The position numbers were made by a program, and so were the translations under genes. The notes beneath the pieces were generated by a model. It was given only the letters and a program-made list of their open reading frames with translations. It was not told the DNA's origin and searched no databases. DNA of 64,000 bases. Source: Gammaproteobacteria bacterium. GTDB taxonomy: Bacteria; Pseudomonadota; Gammaproteobacteria; Pseudomonadales; Azotimanducaceae. This document shows, one piece after another, positions 17,759-27,472 of the stretch. Each line of letters begins with the position of its first letter. Position 1 is the first letter of the stretch. The stretch covers positions 1-64,000 of the forward strand of contig JAPOVK010000019.1 in the NCBI GenBank assembly GCA_026708185.1. Direction: 5' to 3'.

Positions 17759-18901
17759 CTAGCGCTCCCTCAGGGCATCGACGATCGAGAGACGCCTTGC
17801 GGAAACCGCGGGATAGGCGCCTACGATCAGGCCCAGCAAAACTGAAAGACCGAGGGCGTGCAGAACGCTCTGCCCGCTCAACTCGAAGCTGCCGATCATC
17901 CCGCTTAAGCTCGCATTGAGGCCGGGCTCCAGGAGAAAGGCGATGCCGACTCCGGCAGCCGCCCCGCATACGCAGAGCGCCGTCGCTTCGGCGAGTACCA
18001 GCGTTGCCACCCAAAGGTCGGAAAAGCCCAGAGTTTTCATGGCAGCCAACTCCGGAATCCGCTCGGCGAAGGCCTGCGCCGCCGTATTGCCCGTCAAAAG
18101 GATGATCGTGAAGAAGACGGCTACCAGGATCGTGCTGCTGATCGTTCCGATGTCGCCGAGTTGACTCGCGAATTGCCGACGGTACTCGTCCTCCGTGGTA
18201 CTCCTCGTGGGATCCGACGAGTTCTCGAACAGGCCGTCAATCATCCGGATTGTTGCGTCCACCTCGGCCGCGTCCGTCACTCGGGCAACAAGCCACCCGA
18301 CTTGGTCCTTTCCCCAGCCGGCAACGGCCTCGTTGAAAAAGTCGTAGTTGATGAGCAGAAGCTCGCCGCCCGGATACTTGAACGTGCCGGCAAGCTCGAA
18401 CTGCCAGGTCCAGGATCCGTCGTCCTGGGGGAAGATGTCCTGCATGATCGGGATGGCGTCTCCGGGTCTCCACCCGTACCGTTCCGCGAGGGCCTCCGAA
18501 GCGACTGCAGAGATCCGGATGCTCCTGAATCGATCGAGCGTGCCCGCCGAGATGCTCTGCTCCTTGAATATGTCGAAGTAGCTCTCCGGATCGACCGGAT
18601 AGGTTGCGAAGGAATTGCGCGGTTCCTTGTAGTAGCCGCCAAACCAGCTCATGTTCGTGACCTGGTTCACTTCACCGAGCGAGCGGATCCGTTGCACGTA
18701 GGCAAGGGGCAGGTTGTCCGTCATGGAGTACTTGGAGTCGATGACGATCCTGTCCATGCCTTCCAGCGATACCCCGCCCGAGAAGGCGTCCGAGATCGCT
18801 TGCAGGAGCATGAACAACAGGAACGCGATGGCGAGCGATGCAAACGTCAACGACGTTCGCATCCGCTTGCGGCACAGGTTTGCCCACAGTAGCGAGGTCA
18901 T
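17759..18901 (-). CDS. FtsX/MacB-like ABC transporter permease
   Basis: This 380-residue permease has the four-helix FtsX topology: helix one at about 15-40 (TFASLAIAFLLFMLLQA), a periplasmic domain at 45-255, then helices around 260-285, 310-330 and 345-370. It ends with AYPAVSARRLSIVDALRER, the family's usual cytoplasmic tail. It overlaps the ATPase gene by four bases (ATGA) and is two bases from the second permease, so the three genes form one translationally coupled unit. The two permeases differ in sequence and probably form a heterodimer. Confidence 0.9.
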   Translation of the reverse strand: MTSLLWANLCRKRMRTSLTFASLAIAFLLFMLLQAISDAFSGGVSLEGMDRIVIDSKYSMTDNLPLAYVQRIRSLGEVNQVTNMSWFGGYYKEPRNSFATYPVDPESYFDIFKEQSISAGTLDRFRSIRISAVASEALAERYGWRPGDAIPIMQDIFPQDDGSWTWQFELAGTFKYPGGELLLINYDFFNEAVAGWGKDQVGWLVARVTDAAEVDATIRMIDGLFENSSDPTRSTTEDEYRRQFASQLGDIGTISSTILVAVFFTIILLTGNTAAQAFAERIPELAAMKTLGFSDLWVATLVLAEATALCVCGAAAGVGIAFLLEPGLNASLSGMIGSFELSGQSVLHALGLSVLLGLIVGAYPAVSARRLSIVDALRER

Positions 18902-19599
18902 GCTCCTGGCCTCGCGGATCCGGGCTTCGCGACAAGCTTCCCCTTGTCCATGTGCAGCGTGTATTCCGCATGGTGGGCGGCCTTCGGATCATGGGTCACC
19001 ATGACGATGGTCTTGCCGAGCTCTCGATGCAGCGTCTGAAGCAGCGCCAGGATCTCATCGGCCGTCGTTCGGTCGAGATCGCCGGTCGGCTCATCGCAGA
19101 CCAGCAAGCACGGATCGGAAACCAACGCCCGCGCGATGGCGACCCTCTGTTGCTGGCCACCGGAGAGTTGGCCTGGCCTGTGTCCTCCGCGATCGCCCAG
19201 ACCGACGATGTTCAATGCCAGGTCGGCGTTCTCGCGGCGCTCCGAACGGGACAACCTGGTGAGCAGCAGCGGCAGTTCTACGTTGCGCTGGGCGTTCAAC
19301 ACCGGCAGCAAGTTGTAGAACTGGAACACGAAGCCGACGGACCGCGCCCGCCAAAGGGCCAGGGACTTGGCGCCCGCGGAATCGAGCCGCAGCCCATCGA
19401 CCTCGATCTCACCGGAGGTGGGCGCATCGAGACCGCCAATCAGGTTGAGCAGGGTCGTTTCCCCTGAACCGGACGGCCCCATCAACGCAACGAACGCGCC
19501 GTCTTCGACCGAAAAGTCGACGTTGTCCAATACCCTGACGCTCTGTGCGCCCCGGTGGTAGTCCTTGCAGACGTTCGTACACCGGATCAGCTCACTCAT
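18898..19599 (-). CDS. LolD/MacB-type ABC ATPase with Lys-to-Glu change in Walker A
   Basis: A 233-residue ATP-binding subunit of the MacB/LolD class. The A-loop KDYHRG is near 12, the Q-loop [10 protein letters not shown] near 90, the signature [15 protein letters not shown] near 143, Walker [13 protein letters not shown] near 164, and the H-loop MVTHD near 200. All are intact. The Walker A motif reads GPSGSGETT: the invariant lysine is replaced by Glu47 through a GAA codon where AAA would restore it. The ATG at 19599 has an AGGAG ribosome-binding site. If the change is real, ATP hydrolysis should be lost or severely reduced, even though both partner permeases are intact. A one-base sequencing or assembly error is the main alternative. 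Confidence 0.92.
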   Translation of the reverse strand: MSELIRCTNVCKDYHRGAQSVRVLDNVDFSVEDGAFVALMGPSGSGETTLLNLIGGLDAPTSGEIEVDGLRLDSAGAKSLALWRARSVGFVFQFYNLLPVLNAQRNVELPLLLTRLSRSERRENADLALNIVGLGDRGGHRPGQLSGGQQQRVAIARALVSDPCLLVCDEPTGDLDRTTADEILALLQTLHRELGKTIVMVTHDPKAAHHAEYTLHMDKGKLVAKPGSARPGA

Positions 19600-19825
19600 G
19601 GCACGCTCCTCGTGTGGATCTGGTAGTTCTCGGCACTGTTGGCACACCGCCGCAGTCGAGGGTCATGCAAGGCGCAGGGGCAAATCTCCGCGAAAACTGG
19701 TCAGGGATGGGCGATTTCAGAGAATCGGTAGGTTTTTGAGAATCTGCGAAGCTCTTCGGGAGTCAGCAAGGCCGCACGACGCCCTTCGCGGGTGCGTTTC
19801 GAGGACTGCACAGTAGACGGGTCGG

Positions 19826-20962
19826 CTACGGCGCCAGCGGAAGCTCGGCCTCGTCTTCGGGGCCGTCGAGCGCCCTGGCCCGAAATGCCGACGGTGTCTC
19901 GCCGACCACCTCTCGGAACGCTCGATTGAACGTGCTGATCGACTGGTAGCCCACCGTGAGCGCGATCGTCAGGATCGGTGTGCGAGCCTGGCCTGGATCA
20001 GCCAGGGCCTCGCAAGCCTCGGCGAGGCGGTAGTGATGCAGAAAGGCATTGAAGTTGCGGAAGCCCAACTCTTCGTGGATGAGCCTCCTCAGCCGATACT
20101 CGGGAAGCGCAAGTTCGTCTGCGAGCATACGGATCGAGATCTTGGGGCGTCGATAGATGTGCTCGACTTCCAAAAGCCGCAGCAGCGTATTCACCAGCCG
20201 CTCCGACTCGCCACCCCTCGCGGTGCTTGTCGCCGCGCCCCTTTCGCCTATCCTCGGGGCCTCTACAGGTGGCTGTAGTAGGTGCGCGCTATCGCCTGAG
20301 AGCGTGCGAACGATCACCACGCACACGACCATCGTGTGGACGGCAATCAGAGCCATGTGCACGAAGTAGTTCTCTATCTCGCTCACAGGTACGAGAACGC
20401 GTTGAAGCAACCCAGCCAGAAGCATGATCACGCCAACGACGAGCAGGAAGAGGAACCTGACGCCACGTCGAGCTTCGACCAAGTCGGACGACCACTCGGC
20501 GACGATCCAGAAAATCGCCCATCCGGCAAACACCGACTGCAGCAGCGTCGGCACGACTTCCGTCAGCAGCCGCTCCGCAGGGAACCCCGGTCCGATTACA
20601 AGATGGATTGGCTCCTCCAAGAGCAACTGCACGAAAAACAAGACAAGCAGCGTCCTCGGCAGTCGCTTGCCATCCCGCAGCATCGAGTGGCTCAGGAAGA
20701 GGAACACCCCAGGCGCGACGTTGCGCAGTAGATTGAGGATCGACTCGGACGCCGGCGACAGAGCGATCTGGTACGGCTCCGCAATCCAGTAGCCGTACTG
20801 GTATCTGCCGAGCACGACATGAGCAACCCCGGCTACGCAGAGCAGGGCCAAAAGCTGTGCGTTCGTGCTCTTGGGCAGAAGGCAGAGGTACTGAATGCCG
20901 ATGAGCGCCATGGCGAACACCGCGAACGCATCGAGTACTAGAAGGACAAAGTCGGCTGGCAC
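19826..20962 (-). CDS. Membrane-anchored AraC-family transcriptional regulator
   Basis: A 378-residue protein with about seven hydrophobic segments in its first 240 residues and a C-terminal AraC-type double helix-turn-helix at about 265-360. The HTH carries KISIRMLADELALPEYRLRRLIHEELGFRNFNAFLHHYRL, with a second helix pair around LTVGYQSISTFNRAFREVVGETPSAFR. Membrane-embedded AraC proteins sense signals at or in the inner membrane and act while tethered. The GTG at 20962 is chosen because it follows the upstream stop by 14 bases; longer starts would overlap that gene. It lies between an ABC exporter operon and an outer-membrane barrel gene on the same strand and may regulate either. Confidence 0.85.
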   Translation of the reverse strand: MPADFVLLVLDAFAVFAMALIGIQYLCLLPKSTNAQLLALLCVAGVAHVVLGRYQYGYWIAEPYQIALSPASESILNLLRNVAPGVFLFLSHSMLRDGKRLPRTLLVLFFVQLLLEEPIHLVIGPGFPAERLLTEVVPTLLQSVFAGWAIFWIVAEWSSDLVEARRGVRFLFLLVVGVIMLLAGLLQRVLVPVSEIENYFVHMALIAVHTMVVCVVIVRTLSGDSAHLLQPPVEAPRIGERGAATSTARGGESERLVNTLLRLLEVEHIYRRPKISIRMLADELALPEYRLRRLIHEELGFRNFNAFLHHYRLAEACEALADPGQARTPILTIALTVGYQSISTFNRAFREVVGETPSAFRARALDGPEDEAELPLAP

Positions 20963-20976
20963 CGTTGCGATGCTCG

Positions 20977-21984
20977 CTACGGCATCGCGTAGCGGATGGT
21001 GACTAGTGCGGAGAACCGCCCGGTGTCGCCTGTTCGCGACCATGCGCTGACCGCTTCGCTGCCGTCGAGGCGCAGGTTGGGCGGGTGGCTGCGCAACAGG
21101 TCGCCCTCGTATGCGCCGGACTCGAACGCATCGAAGCGCTTCCACTGCGCCTTGAGTCCGACCGAGACGTTCTCCGACAGCTCGCGGTCGATCCCGGCAA
21201 CAAGAGCGTAGCCAACCATGGCGTCGCGGAGTGTCCTGCGGCCCACGCTGACGGTGCCGGCTAGGTTACGCCGGATCTCGTCCGCGTTCGGCTGGTCCAG
21301 GCCGGTCGCGATGTCTGCGGGATCAGCGCTCCTCGCCCAGACCCACGAGAAGTCCATGCGCGTGCGCGAGGCCGTCACGCCGAAGCCCACGTAGGGTGTC
21401 CACGGGCTTCCGTTCGGCCAGTCGCGATAGGCGACGATCTGGACCTCGTCCGAAGTCACATCGCCGAGGGTCTCCTCGCCGATCGACAACTCGTTGCTGA
21501 TCTTGTCGAAGTCCGCGCCGGTGGCGTCGGTGGACGAGACGGTCTGGTCGAAGTCCGTTGCGTTGCGGCCGTAGACGACGGCGAGGCGAAACCGCGACGA
21601 CATGCGGAATCCCAGCTCTGCTTCGGCGGAGAACCCCGCACCCGGGTCGAACGGCGCGAGCCATCCGTCGCCCGCACCGCGGTCCTGGGCCGTGCAGCCA
21701 GGCACCGTGAGCGCCCTCGGGTTGACGTACTCGTCGCAGATGCTGGCGCGGTCGTTGCTGCGGCTCTCCACGATCACATCGCGCGAAGCGTTGCCGCCCA
21801 GGGCGACTCCAGCGTACCACTGCGCGTACACATCCCCGGCGGCCAAGCACGCCGTGGCAATCGAAACCACCGCCCCGAAACCGCTGTGCGCAGCGCGCGA
21901 AAATCCGCTGGGTTTCAGGCGGTTTGGGCGTCCCATGCGTTTCAGTTCCGTGGCACGAATTGGCGTACCTTCAAAACCAATCAT
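20977..21984 (-). CDS. Outer-membrane beta-barrel protein
   Basis: A 335-residue protein with an exported N-terminus (hydrophobic segment GAVVSIATACLAAGDVYA, cleavage before QWYAGV) and alternating amphipathic strands typical of small barrels: WYAGVALGGN, AEAELGFRMSSRFRLAVVYG, PYVGFGVTASRTRMDF, and the final strand GRFSALVTIRYAMP. The two cysteines in the first loop (ICDEY and VPGC) could form a disulphide. An internal ATG at 21936 would give a shorter signal sequence. It is followed 14 bases later by the membrane AraC gene, suggesting one transcript. Function is unknown; OmpW- or opacity-like barrels are the nearest comparison. Confidence 0.8.
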   Translation of the reverse strand: MIGFEGTPIRATELKRMGRPNRLKPSGFSRAAHSGFGAVVSIATACLAAGDVYAQWYAGVALGGNASRDVIVESRSNDRASICDEYVNPRALTVPGCTAQDRGAGDGWLAPFDPGAGFSAEAELGFRMSSRFRLAVVYGRNATDFDQTVSSTDATGADFDKISNELSIGEETLGDVTSDEVQIVAYRDWPNGSPWTPYVGFGVTASRTRMDFSWVWARSADPADIATGLDQPNADEIRRNLAGTVSVGRRTLRDAMVGYALVAGIDRELSENVSVGLKAQWKRFDAFESGAYEGDLLRSHPPNLRLDGSEAVSAWSRTGDTGRFSALVTIRYAMP

Positions 21985-22264
21985 CTCACTGAGACTGTTT
22001 TCTCCGCCACCTTCGTCAACACCGTTAACGTTCTCGACCGCTACGGGGTGCGCATAGGATACGCCTCGACGGCAAGGCCCCCAACGTCGGCCTCGGCACG
22101 TACCCTGTCTCGTCGCTCGCGCGGCGGGGCATGGTCGTCGCTCGAGCGGGCATGTACAGCGAGCGGCAACGCATCAATACGCTACTTGACTAGCCCAATC
22201 CCAAGTAGTAGCACTTCGATGACGAATTCGACCGCCGATCATGGGCTAACAAGCCGGAGGGCCT

Positions 22265-23749
22265 ATGAGCTCGATCAGTTGCGTGACCGCAGGAATCACC
22301 GTAAGTGCCGTAGCACTTGTGGCCGGCCAGTCGAATGCCAACGAAGCATGCGCCGACCTCGCCTCGTTCATGCTGCAAGATGTGCGCATCAAAACGACCG
22401 AAAAGGTCGACGCCGGCACTCCGCACTGCAAGATCGCGGGCGTGATAGAAAAGGAGATCAACTTCGAGCTGCTGCTGCCCAACGATTGGAATGGCCGCTT
22501 CATGATGGGCGGGGGCGGCGCTTACGTCGGCTCGATTCAGAATCAGGCGCTCGCCTACGGCTCCGGACCCGGAGCGCTCGAACGCGGCTATGCAACGGTC
22601 GGTACCGACACGGGCCACGTCAGCTCGATGGTCGACGGCAGTTGGGCATTGAACAACGTCGAGCGGCAAGAGAACTTCGGCCATCGCGCCGTCCATCTCA
22701 CCGCCGTAACCGCCAAAGCGATCATCGAGCGTTACTACGCGCGTGCGCCGGAATACTCATATTTCGTGGGCTGCTCGCGCGGCGGCGGGCAGGCGATGAT
22801 GGAAACCCAGCGCTATCCGGAAGACTTCGACGGGCTCGTCGCCGGCGCACCCGCTTACGACTGGACTGGATTCAGGGGCGGGCAAATCCGGACCTTGCAA
22901 ACGATGTTTCCCGATGGACACGCGAAAGGCCCCGTTTTGACTGATGCGAACCTGGAACTTCTGGGTACGACGATCATTGCTGCGTGCGATGCGCGCGACG
23001 GGGTTGCCGATGGCATTCTGACCGATCCGCGCGATTGTCCGTTCGAGCCGGACGACCTCAAGAAATGCGAAGGGGATGCCCGCGCCGATTGCGTGACGAC
23101 CGGGCAACTCGCCGCGATCAAGGCGATCTACGATGCGCCGAGCATCGACGGCCGACGGCTCTTTGCGGGCTTTCCCTACGGTGGCGAGCACCATCCTCGT
23201 GGGTGGGCAGCATGGATGGTCGGGTTGAGCCCCAGCTTTGCGTTCGCCATCGACTTCTACCAGAACTTCGTCTTCAGCGATCCGCATTGGGACTACACGC
23301 ATTACGATTTCGCGGATTGGAAGCAAGACGTTGCGAAGGTCAGCGCGATGCTCGATGCCACCAGCATCGATCTGTCGGAGTTCAAGAAGCGCGATGGAAG
23401 GATCATCTTCTGGACCGGATGGTCCGATCATCTGATCACTGCGCTCGGAACCGTTGACTATTACGACAAGCTGACTGCCGCGGATCCCGACGCCGACGAA
23501 TACTCGCGGCTCTACATGTTGCCGGGTATGTTCCACTGTGCCGGCGGACCCGCACCGGACCGGGCAGATTGGCTCGAAGCCATTCGCGCGTGGGTCGAGG
23601 ACGGCAAGGCGCCTGAACGACTCGTATCGCTGCAACTCGACGAAAGCGGCACGGTGTCCAGAACGCGGCCGATCTGCCCCTATCCGCAGGTCGCGTCGTA
23701 TAGGGGCGAGGGAGACCCGGACGACGAAGCGAGCTTTGCGTGTCAGTAG
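22265..23749 (+). CDS. Tannase/feruloyl-esterase family secreted hydrolase
   Basis: This 494-residue protein has a short signal peptide (VSAVALVAGQSNA-NEAC) and the tannase-family catalytic site. The nucleophile Ser171 sits in FVGCSRGGGQAMMET with the preceding cysteine, and His424 in LPGMFHCAGG is followed by a cysteine. This is the CS-D-HC arrangement, where a disulphide links nucleophile and histidine loops. GLVAGAPAYDWTGF is also conserved. The family hydrolyses esters of phenolic acids such as feruloyl or galloyl esters, and also includes MHETase-like enzymes. It is followed by a convergent TonB-dependent receptor gene only 6 bp away. Secreted cleavage of phenolic esters followed by uptake and ring hydroxylation would tie together several genes here (inference). 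Confidence 0.92.
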   Translation: MSSISCVTAGITVSAVALVAGQSNANEACADLASFMLQDVRIKTTEKVDAGTPHCKIAGVIEKEINFELLLPNDWNGRFMMGGGGAYVGSIQNQALAYGSGPGALERGYATVGTDTGHVSSMVDGSWALNNVERQENFGHRAVHLTAVTAKAIIERYYARAPEYSYFVGCSRGGGQAMMETQRYPEDFDGLVAGAPAYDWTGFRGGQIRTLQTMFPDGHAKGPVLTDANLELLGTTIIAACDARDGVADGILTDPRDCPFEPDDLKKCEGDARADCVTTGQLAAIKAIYDAPSIDGRRLFAGFPYGGEHHPRGWAAWMVGLSPSFAFAIDFYQNFVFSDPHWDYTHYDFADWKQDVAKVSAMLDATSIDLSEFKKRDGRIIFWTGWSDHLITALGTVDYYDKLTAADPDADEYSRLYMLPGMFHCAGGPAPDRADWLEAIRAWVEDGKAPERLVSLQLDESGTVSRTRPICPYPQVASYRGEGDPDDEASFACQ

Positions 23750-23755
23750 GGCGGG

Positions 23756-25948
23756 TTAGCGCGCACCGAATCGCCGCGTCACTTCCAGGCCCACCTGGCG
23801 GGCCGGGCCCCAGCTGCCGTATCTCGCGCCGACTCCGGACGATCCCAGGATGTAGAGGATGTACGCCTCGTTGGTCGCGTTCCGGGCGAATAGGCGCCCT
23901 GCCCACGCCCCATCCTCGCTCTCCCAGTTGGCGTTCAGGTTGACCACCGTGTAGGCGCCCTGCGAGTCCAGCTTGTTCTTGAACTCCCGGAAGTAGGTGC
24001 GAGACCGGTACGCCGTGTCGGCACGCAGCGTCAGGCGCCCGCCCCACTGCACCGGGGTCGTATACGCGAGCCCCAGGTTGATGCTGGTTTTCGGCGCATT
24101 GTTGAGCGGGTTCCCCTTGTTGTTCTGAAAGCCCAACTCGGCCTGCAGGCCATCGAGATTGATGAAGTCACCGTACTCGGTGTCCAGGAGCGCGACAGCC
24201 CCTGACACCATCCAGTTCTCGGTGAGGGTGGACGACAGTTCCAGTTCGAGGCCGCGTACCTCCGCATCGCCCGCGTTGCGCGTGACCGGGCTGATGCCGA
24301 TGATCTGAGACACTTGGAAGTCTGAGTAGTCGTAGTAGAAGGCGGCCGCACTCAGCGAGGTGCTCCCGCGGAACGTCGCCTTGTAACCCACCTCGTAGGC
24401 ATCGACTGTTTCCGGTTCGTAGGGGACGTTGCATTCGACCGGGGCGACACCGCCCGCCTTGTAGCCTTCTGCATAGGAGGCATAGACGTTACCGTTGTCG
24501 TTGACGTCGTACTGGCCCACCAGCCTAATCGTCGTCGCACTCCAGTCCAGTTGCTCGGCCTTGTCGCAGAACGGGATCGAGACCCCGAATGCCGGTAAGA
24601 CACCCTGGTTGAAGTGATACTCGTCAATGTCGTCGACCGTGTGGCGCACGCCTGCACTGACACGCGCACGGTCGGTGAACTCCCAGGTCGCGTCGAGGAA
24701 CCAGGACAAGGAGTCCGTGTCCATGATCGGTTGCGTGAAAATGAACTGGCTCGGCACGGGGAAACCAAACACGGGCTGCTGGTTGTTGAAGACGATGTGA
24801 CGGTCCCACTCTTCGGTCAAGTAGAACGCGCCCAGAACCCAATCCAGCCGGTCGCTGCTGCCGAGGAGGTTGATCTCCTGGGTGAACGTGTCGATGGTCG
24901 AGTCGTCCCAGATGTCGAAGAGGGGCTCATCCGTGAGGTCCCGGTCGGCCTCTACGAAGTCGTCGAAGTTCTGCTGCGCAGTGATGGACTTGAGCGTTGC
25001 CCATCCCATGTCCCACTCGAGGGTCAGACCAACCAACTCAAACTCGCGGTCCGAATCATTCTTGGGGTTGACGTGGGTTTTGAACGGCTCGAAGGTTTTG
25101 GCCGCGTTGACGAGTTGAGGAGTCCCCCCCGCCACGGCGAGTGCCGGATCGAACGTGACCCAGCTCAGGTGCTCATGCGGACCCTTAATCGTGCTCTTGA
25201 CGTACATGAGGTCCACGGAGAGCGTCTCCGTGGGTTCGGCAGCGAGCTTCAGGCGAACGTTACCGGACTCGCCCCGCATCAGGTTTTTCGCACCGGGCAC
25301 CAGATTCTCGACCCAGCCCTCGCCTTGGTCTATGCGATCCGCGGAGATCCGGAATGCCACCCGGTCGCCGATCGGCCCGCTGTAGATCCCCTGGATCTTG
25401 GTTTGGTCGTACTGCGCGTAACCGACGCGCAGCATCCCTTCGGCCTCTCGGGTTGGCGCGGCCGAAATGAAGTTAACCGCGCCGCCGTTCGAGTTACGCC
25501 CGTAGAGAGTCCCCTGGGGCCCGCGCAGCACCTCTATGCGCTCGAGATCCAGTTGATAGAGATGCGCCGTGGAACTCCTGGACTGGTAGATGCCGTCGAG
25601 GCTGACCGCCACGCCCGGCTGCCTGTTGAACTCGCTAATGCTGCGGATGGTGATCTTCTGGTTGCCGAGCTGCGGCCCGAAGTGAAGGCTCGGGACCGCG
25701 AGCTGGATGTCGTACATGTCCTTGATGCCTCTCGCCTCGAGGTCCGCCGCGACGAGCGCGCTGAGGGAGCCTGCGACATCCTGGACCGACTGCGAACGCT
25801 TGTTGGCGGTGACGACGATCTCCTCGATCAGATCGTCCTCCGCTGACTCCGCGGCTGCTGCCTCAGCCACGCCGGAAGTGGCGAATGCAGCCGCGGCGAT
25901 GGCCGCGCCCAAGCGTTTGAGGAGCTGTGCTTTGTTGTTCGTGTCCAT
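23756..25948 (-). CDS. TonB-dependent outer-membrane receptor
   Basis: A 730-residue receptor with a signal peptide (LGAAIAAAAFATSGVAEAAAA), a TonB box DLIEEIVVTANKRSQSVQDV, and a plug with the motif LERIEVLRGPQGTLYGRNSNGGAVNFISA. A barrel follows, ending in QVGLEVTRRFGAR. The ATG at 25948 has a good ribosome-binding site (AAGGTGA) and puts the signal peptide at the N-terminus. This plug type is abundant in bacteria that degrade complex aromatic or plant compounds. It lies next to an FAD monooxygenase gene (26046-27242) on the same strand, which may belong to the same regulon or transcript. Confidence 0.95.
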   Translation of the reverse strand: MDTNNKAQLLKRLGAAIAAAAFATSGVAEAAAAESAEDDLIEEIVVTANKRSQSVQDVAGSLSALVAADLEARGIKDMYDIQLAVPSLHFGPQLGNQKITIRSISEFNRQPGVAVSLDGIYQSRSSTAHLYQLDLERIEVLRGPQGTLYGRNSNGGAVNFISAAPTREAEGMLRVGYAQYDQTKIQGIYSGPIGDRVAFRISADRIDQGEGWVENLVPGAKNLMRGESGNVRLKLAAEPTETLSVDLMYVKSTIKGPHEHLSWVTFDPALAVAGGTPQLVNAAKTFEPFKTHVNPKNDSDREFELVGLTLEWDMGWATLKSITAQQNFDDFVEADRDLTDEPLFDIWDDSTIDTFTQEINLLGSSDRLDWVLGAFYLTEEWDRHIVFNNQQPVFGFPVPSQFIFTQPIMDTDSLSWFLDATWEFTDRARVSAGVRHTVDDIDEYHFNQGVLPAFGVSIPFCDKAEQLDWSATTIRLVGQYDVNDNGNVYASYAEGYKAGGVAPVECNVPYEPETVDAYEVGYKATFRGSTSLSAAAFYYDYSDFQVSQIIGISPVTRNAGDAEVRGLELELSSTLTENWMVSGAVALLDTEYGDFINLDGLQAELGFQNNKGNPLNNAPKTSINLGLAYTTPVQWGGRLTLRADTAYRSRTYFREFKNKLDSQGAYTVVNLNANWESEDGAWAGRLFARNATNEAYILYILGSSGVGARYGSWGPARQVGLEVTRRFGAR

Positions 25949-26045
25949 GTCATTCACCTTGTCTGACCGGCCGGCGATGCTCAGGATCATAGGTTGGGGA
26001 GTCGTTCCCGTCGACGGTCTGCTGCATCACTGGCGGACACGGCAC

Positions 26046-27242
26046 CTAAAGTTCCGATGTGGAGTTGAGGACTGACGTCGCGTGATCCAATGTCGGCACG
26101 TTGTGCCGTAGGAACCACCGTAGGATTCTGTCCGCATTCCATTGGCTGGCTCTCATCGACATCGACACCGTCCGCCACCACACCAGCGCGGGATGCTCGT
26201 ACTGCAGGATCTTGCCGGCACGCCACGAAAGCCGTGTCATCCTCGCCGTTCGCCGCCGCCGCGCAGTCTCGTAGGATCGCAGTCCAGTCACGGGATCCTT
26301 CGCGTGGCGCAGGCTATCAGCCAGAACGACCGCATCCTCGATGGCCGTGCAAGCGCCCTGGCCGAATGTCGGCGTGGTCGGATGAGCAGCGTCGCCGAGC
26401 AGGCTGACCCGCCCTCGCCCCCAACGCCTGCGGGGCCGTCGGTCGTACACGTCGTCGACGAAAACACTGTCCATGTCCGTTCCCGCCACCATCTCGCCGA
26501 GGTTGCCGGGAAGTTGCCCCGCAATCGACCGGAGGTGTGCAGAGTGATCACGTTCCGTGTAGGCAGCAGCTCGCCCAGCCGGCGAGTTTCGGCAGAAGCC
26601 CCAGTAGGTCTCGCCAGGCCGGACCTCCGGGAGGAGAGCGAACTGAATACCGGGCAGCAGGATCCAGATACCCTCGTTCATAGGGATGCTCGGCGTCTCG
26701 GCTATCGCGCGGTAGCAGTAATAGCCCGCGTAACGCAGTTTTCCTTCGCCAAACAACGACGAGGCTACGGTCGAACGGATACCGTCGGCGCCGATTGCCA
26801 CCTCGCCACGAACCTGTGTCTGGTCGACGAAGTGGACGGTTACACCCGTCGCATCTTGGGTGACACCAACGCATTCCTTGCCAGTGTTGACCTGGTCTGG
26901 GTCGAGCGCTTCCAATAGCGTCCGCTGAAGATCGGCGCGATGAACCATGATCGATGCGGCACCACAGGCTTGCGAGATGGCATGCACGTCGGTTGAAGCA
27001 AGTGTTTGCCCGGAAGGTGAGAGAAAGCTGACCCTCGTCAGTTCCGGCGCGAGCGACAGCACCTGATCCTCTAGCCCCATGGCACGCAAGGCCTTCACAG
27101 CGTTCGAAAACACCGAGATCGAAGCACCAATCTCGTGGATGTCGGGTGCGCGCTCGAAGACCTTGACCGGGATTCCCACGCGGCGCAGCGCCACCGCCGC
27201 CGCCAAGCCCCCAATGCCGCCTCCGACAATCAGCACCGACAC
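26046..27242 (-). CDS. FAD-dependent aromatic monooxygenase
   Basis: A 398-residue PHBH-fold flavoprotein: MSVLIVGGGIGGLAAAVALRRVG at the N-terminus, HRADLQRTLLEAL near 98 for the FAD site, the DG motif AIGADGIRSTVA near 150, and the GD motif LLGDAAHPTTPTFGQGACTAIEDAVVLADSL near 280. It should hydroxylate an aromatic or related ring with NAD(P)H. It is related to but clearly distinct from the enzyme at 8462. It is followed on the same strand by the receptor gene, with about 97 bp between, which suggests coupled uptake and oxidation of one substrate. Confidence 0.93.
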   Translation of the reverse strand: MSVLIVGGGIGGLAAAVALRRVGIPVKVFERAPDIHEIGASISVFSNAVKALRAMGLEDQVLSLAPELTRVSFLSPSGQTLASTDVHAISQACGAASIMVHRADLQRTLLEALDPDQVNTGKECVGVTQDATGVTVHFVDQTQVRGEVAIGADGIRSTVASSLFGEGKLRYAGYYCYRAIAETPSIPMNEGIWILLPGIQFALLPEVRPGETYWGFCRNSPAGRAAAYTERDHSAHLRSIAGQLPGNLGEMVAGTDMDSVFVDDVYDRRPRRRWGRGRVSLLGDAAHPTTPTFGQGACTAIEDAVVLADSLRHAKDPVTGLRSYETARRRRTARMTRLSWRAGKILQYEHPALVWWRTVSMSMRASQWNADRILRWFLRHNVPTLDHATSVLNSTSEL

Positions 27243-27472
27243 GATGATCTCCTATCCAGCGCCTCCATGAATCGTCGCATGCTCGATTCCCGGTTACCAA
27301 GTTGCCCTGAATCGCTCCAATTGGTCGGCGGTGCGTGGTGACCACGGAGAGAGCATCGGCTCGCTTGGGGCGAACGTCCCAGCACGCGGCTACCTGCGGA
27401 AAGCGCTGCTTTAATGACCTGCGCCCAACGCGCAAGCGGCCTGGTGCAATATCCGGGTTAGCAGTGCTCGCG

